Below are positions 55,577 to 57,438 of a stretch of DNA of 57,438 nt, piece by piece. Within the stretch, counting starts at the first letter, position 1, and each line of letters starts with the position of its first letter. Under the pieces are notes generated by a model that had not been told where the DNA came from, ran no database searches, and saw nothing but the letters and a program-made list of their open reading frames with translations. Source of the DNA: Methylobacterium symbioticum (GTDB lineage Bacteria; Pseudomonadota; Alphaproteobacteria; Rhizobiales; Beijerinckiaceae); the NCBI RefSeq assembly GCF_902141845.1, contig NZ_CABFPH010000029.1, forward strand, positions 1 to 57,438, in the 5' to 3' direction. The position numbers were made by a program, and so were the translations under genes.

Positions 55577-57060
55577 TGGGTGCCGCCGTCGCGCTCGCAC
55601 CCTTCGCGCCGGATGTCGCCTCGGTCGACGCCACGGTCTCGGCCGTCGCCACCAACGTGACGCCGCGCGCCGACGGCTACGGTCCGATTGCCGCGCCCAT
55701 GTCGATCTCGGCGCCGCTGCCGGCCGACTGCCGCGGCGCGATCCAGATCCAGAGCCCGGCCTTCGGCTTCCCGGTCTACTTCGCGGGCACCGGGACCAAG
55801 CTCTACCGCTTCAACATCGGGACCGCGGCCTGGGACGATGTCTCGGCGGCCGGCGTCACCTATGGCGTGCCGCCCGGCGATTACTGGTCCTTCGCGGTCT
55901 ACGGCACCCGCCTCGTGGCGACCTGCCTCGGCACGCGCCCGCAGGTGATCGACATCGACGTCGGCAAGCGCTTCCGGAACCTCGGCGGCTCGCCGCCGCG
56001 GGCCCGCCATTGCGGCGTGGTCGGCGAGTTCCTCGTGCTGGCCGGGCTCGCCTCGGACCCGAACGCGGTGCAGTGGTCGGACCTCGGCGATATCGAGGCT
56101 TGGCCGCTCGGCATCGCCAACGGCCACCAGGGCGACATCCAGCTATTCCCCGACGGTGGCGCGGTCACGGGCTTTGCCGGTGGCGAGTTCGGCATCGTGT
56201 TTCAGGAGCGCACCATCCGCCGGATGGTGTTCTCGCCCGGCTCGGCCACCGTGTTCGACTTCTCCATCTTCGAGGAGAACCGCGGCGCAGTCGCGCCCTG
56301 GTCGATCGCCAAGGCCGGCGCCCGGGTCTTCTTCCTCGACCGCGACGGCTTCTATCTGTTCGGCGGTGGCGCCTCGACGCCGATCGGGACCGAGCGGGTG
56401 AACCGCTTCTTCGCCGGCCGGGTCGATCCGAACGCCGTCGCCCAGGCGGTCGCGATTCGCGACGCCACGGGGCCGCGCGTGCTCTTCGCCTACCGGAGCA
56501 AGGCGGCGCCGGCCGACAGCCCGACGCTGCTCGACGAGATCCTCCTGTACGACTGGCTGCTCGACCGCTGGTCCTTCGTCATGCTCTCCGTGCGCTTCGG
56601 CCTCGTCGCGGCCACGCCCGCGGTGTCGATCGACAGCATCCCCGGCTCGCTCGACGATCCCGGTCAGAAGAGCCTTGATGATCCCGCCTATGCGGGCGGC
56701 GCCCCGGCGCTCGGCGTGATGACCGCCGACAACCGCCTCGGCCTGCTCACCGGGCCGTCCCTCGAGGCGCTGTTCGAGACGCCCGACGCGATGCTGGCGC
56801 GGCCGAATCGGGCCTTCATGCGCGGGGTCCGCCTCGACAGCGACGCCGACGACTGGCGCGCCGCCATCGGCACCCGCGAGAGCCTGGGCAAGTCGGTCCC
56901 GGTGCGCTGGCGTGCCGAGACCGGCCCGAACGCCGAGCGCTTCGCCCCCTGCCGGGCGTCGGGGCGCTACCACCGGGCGCGCGTGCGCATCCCGGCCGGC
57001 ACGGCCTGGTCCTACGCCTCCGGCATCGAGCCCGATGCGACGACGGAGGGCGGCCGATGA
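55576..57060 (+). CDS. Tail accessory protein (P22 gp10-like)
   Basis: 494 aa, ATG 55576 (GTG 55573 is the alternative). Beta-propeller-like strands recur: GTKLYRFNIGTAAWDDV, then FAVYGTRLVATCLGTRPQVI, VQWSDLGDIEAWP, GIVFQERTIRRMVF and LLYDWLLDRWSF-like ILLYDWLLDRWSFVML. These match the podovirus tail-hub accessory family of P22 gp10. It connects the neck to the tail needle or spikes. ATGA overlap with the next gene. Confidence 0.75.
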   Translation: MGAAVALAPFAPDVASVDATVSAVATNVTPRADGYGPIAAPMSISAPLPADCRGAIQIQSPAFGFPVYFAGTGTKLYRFNIGTAAWDDVSAAGVTYGVPPGDYWSFAVYGTRLVATCLGTRPQVIDIDVGKRFRNLGGSPPRARHCGVVGEFLVLAGLASDPNAVQWSDLGDIEAWPLGIANGHQGDIQLFPDGGAVTGFAGGEFGIVFQERTIRRMVFSPGSATVFDFSIFEENRGAVAPWSIAKAGARVFFLDRDGFYLFGGGASTPIGTERVNRFFAGRVDPNAVAQAVAIRDATGPRVLFAYRSKAAPADSPTLLDEILLYDWLLDRWSFVMLSVRFGLVAATPAVSIDSIPGSLDDPGQKSLDDPAYAGGAPALGVMTADNRLGLLTGPSLEALFETPDAMLARPNRAFMRGVRLDSDADDWRAAIGTRESLGKSVPVRWRAETGPNAERFAPCRASGRYHRARVRIPAGTAWSYASGIEPDATTEGGR

Positions 57061-57353
57061 TCGTCCCGGGCAACGGCGAGAAGGACCTCGCGAAGTTCGC
57101 ACAGGCCATCCGCGAGATGGCGCAGGGCGGCTCGAACGCGCTGGGCGATGTCACGCTCGCCGCGGACACGATCTCGACCGATGTCGAGGACTCGCGCTGC
57201 TCGGAAGGCGCCAAGATCGACCTGTGCCCGCTCTCAGCGGCATCGGCCGACGCGCGGGTCTGGCTCGCAGCAACGCGCCGCGGCGGCTTCACGCTCGGCC
57301 ACGACGCGGCCGGCACCAATCGGTCCTTCCGGTACGAGGTCCGGCGACCCTGA
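57057..57353 (+). CDS. Conserved small tail-module protein
   Basis: 98 aa. A helical start (KDLAKFAQAIREMAQGGSNA), then strands with GDVTLAADTISTDVEDSRCS and a C-terminal GGFTLGHDAAGTNRSFRYEV. This layout is shared by small proteins found right after the gp10-like gene in N4-gp56-type podoviruses; function unknown. Its TGA overlaps the ATG of the gene that continues at position 14. Confidence 0.65.
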   Translation: MIVPGNGEKDLAKFAQAIREMAQGGSNALGDVTLAADTISTDVEDSRCSEGAKIDLCPLSAASADARVWLAATRRGGFTLGHDAAGTNRSFRYEVRRP

Positions 57354-57438
57354 TGCGTCTCCAGGCGATCGACCACACCGACCTCGCAGCAGCGTGGCGG
57401 ATCGCGGAGCCGTGGCTCGCGCGGGCCTGCGCGCGGCC
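57340..57438. repeat. Terminal 99-bp direct repeat, right copy
   Basis: Identical to bases 1-99. It contains the first 86 bp (57353-57438) of the gene annotated at 14-436, so that gene should not be counted twice. Confidence 0.95.
57353..57438 (+). CDS. Start of the GNAT-like gene, repeated by circular closure
   Basis: First 28 codons of the gene complete at 14-436. Cut by the end of the window only because the circle is linearised here. Confidence 0.9.
   Translation, partial: MRLQAIDHTDLAAAWRIAEPWLARACAR

Noticed and set aside
1..57438. Phage-encoded RNA polymerase, as in N4, to explain the TTGACCC elements
   Set aside because: The capsid family is N4-gp56, but no large RNA-polymerase-like product is present in any frame I read.

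Overview
The window looks like one complete, circularly closed genome of a temperate tailed phage (podovirus-like) of a GC-rich alphaproteobacterium. The first 99 bases are repeated exactly as the last 99, so the unique circle is 57,339 bp. The host inference (Hyphomicrobiales, Methylobacterium-like) rests on very high GC, a MucR/Ros-type regulator, an excisionase and integrase of a style common in that group, and an attP core matching the 3' half of a tRNA-Val gene. It is an inference, not a database result.

Layout. (1) The virion module runs rightward from the small terminase (45632), through large terminase, portal, scaffold, N4-gp56-type major capsid protein and head-tail adaptors, across the closure point, to three large presumed internal/ejection proteins ending at 6842. 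(2) An accessory island at 6.8-8.2 kb holds a small membrane protein, a secreted Gly/Tyr-rich peptide and a HicAB toxin-antitoxin pair with a clear palindromic promoter. (3) A host-recognition and lysis module (8.3-15.0 kb, rightward) holds a transglycosylase-like protein, a His-rich collar fibre, a beta-helix tailspike-like protein, a GH19-type endolysin and holin-like membrane proteins. (4) A leftward block (30.1 to 15.1 kb) starts at a repressor-controlled promoter. It holds regulators, a RecT-like annealing protein, a DnaQ-like exonuclease, a PP-loop enzyme, a C5 cytosine methyltransferase with an internal repeat expansion, a Gp37/Gp68-like protein, a possible nuclease, excisionase and integrase, and ends at attP. 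(5) The immunity region (30.2-31.6 kb) has an S24 (LexA/CI-type) repressor facing a Cro-like gene, with palindromic operators at both flanks. (6) A rightward early block (31.4-45.6 kb) holds small membrane proteins, a RuvC-like resolvase, an adenine methyltransferase, a RecD-like helicase and a primase-helicase. It continues with a candidate replication origin, a MucR-like regulator, a CAT-anticodon tRNA, an HNH endonuclease, a second tyrosine recombinase and a metallopeptidase next to the terminase.

How it fits together. The repressor probably shuts off both early promoters. Ala-Gly cleavage of the repressor after DNA damage would release them. The rightward block would then replicate DNA from the origin candidate, a 260-bp array of twelve 9-bp iterons in exact mirror symmetry. 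Late expression may depend on a two-part element beginning TTGACCCGACGGGCGAA. It occurs three times: before the host-recognition/lysis module, before the tRNA, and before the capsid gene. The iteron array and this element are the strongest candidates for undescribed biology here.
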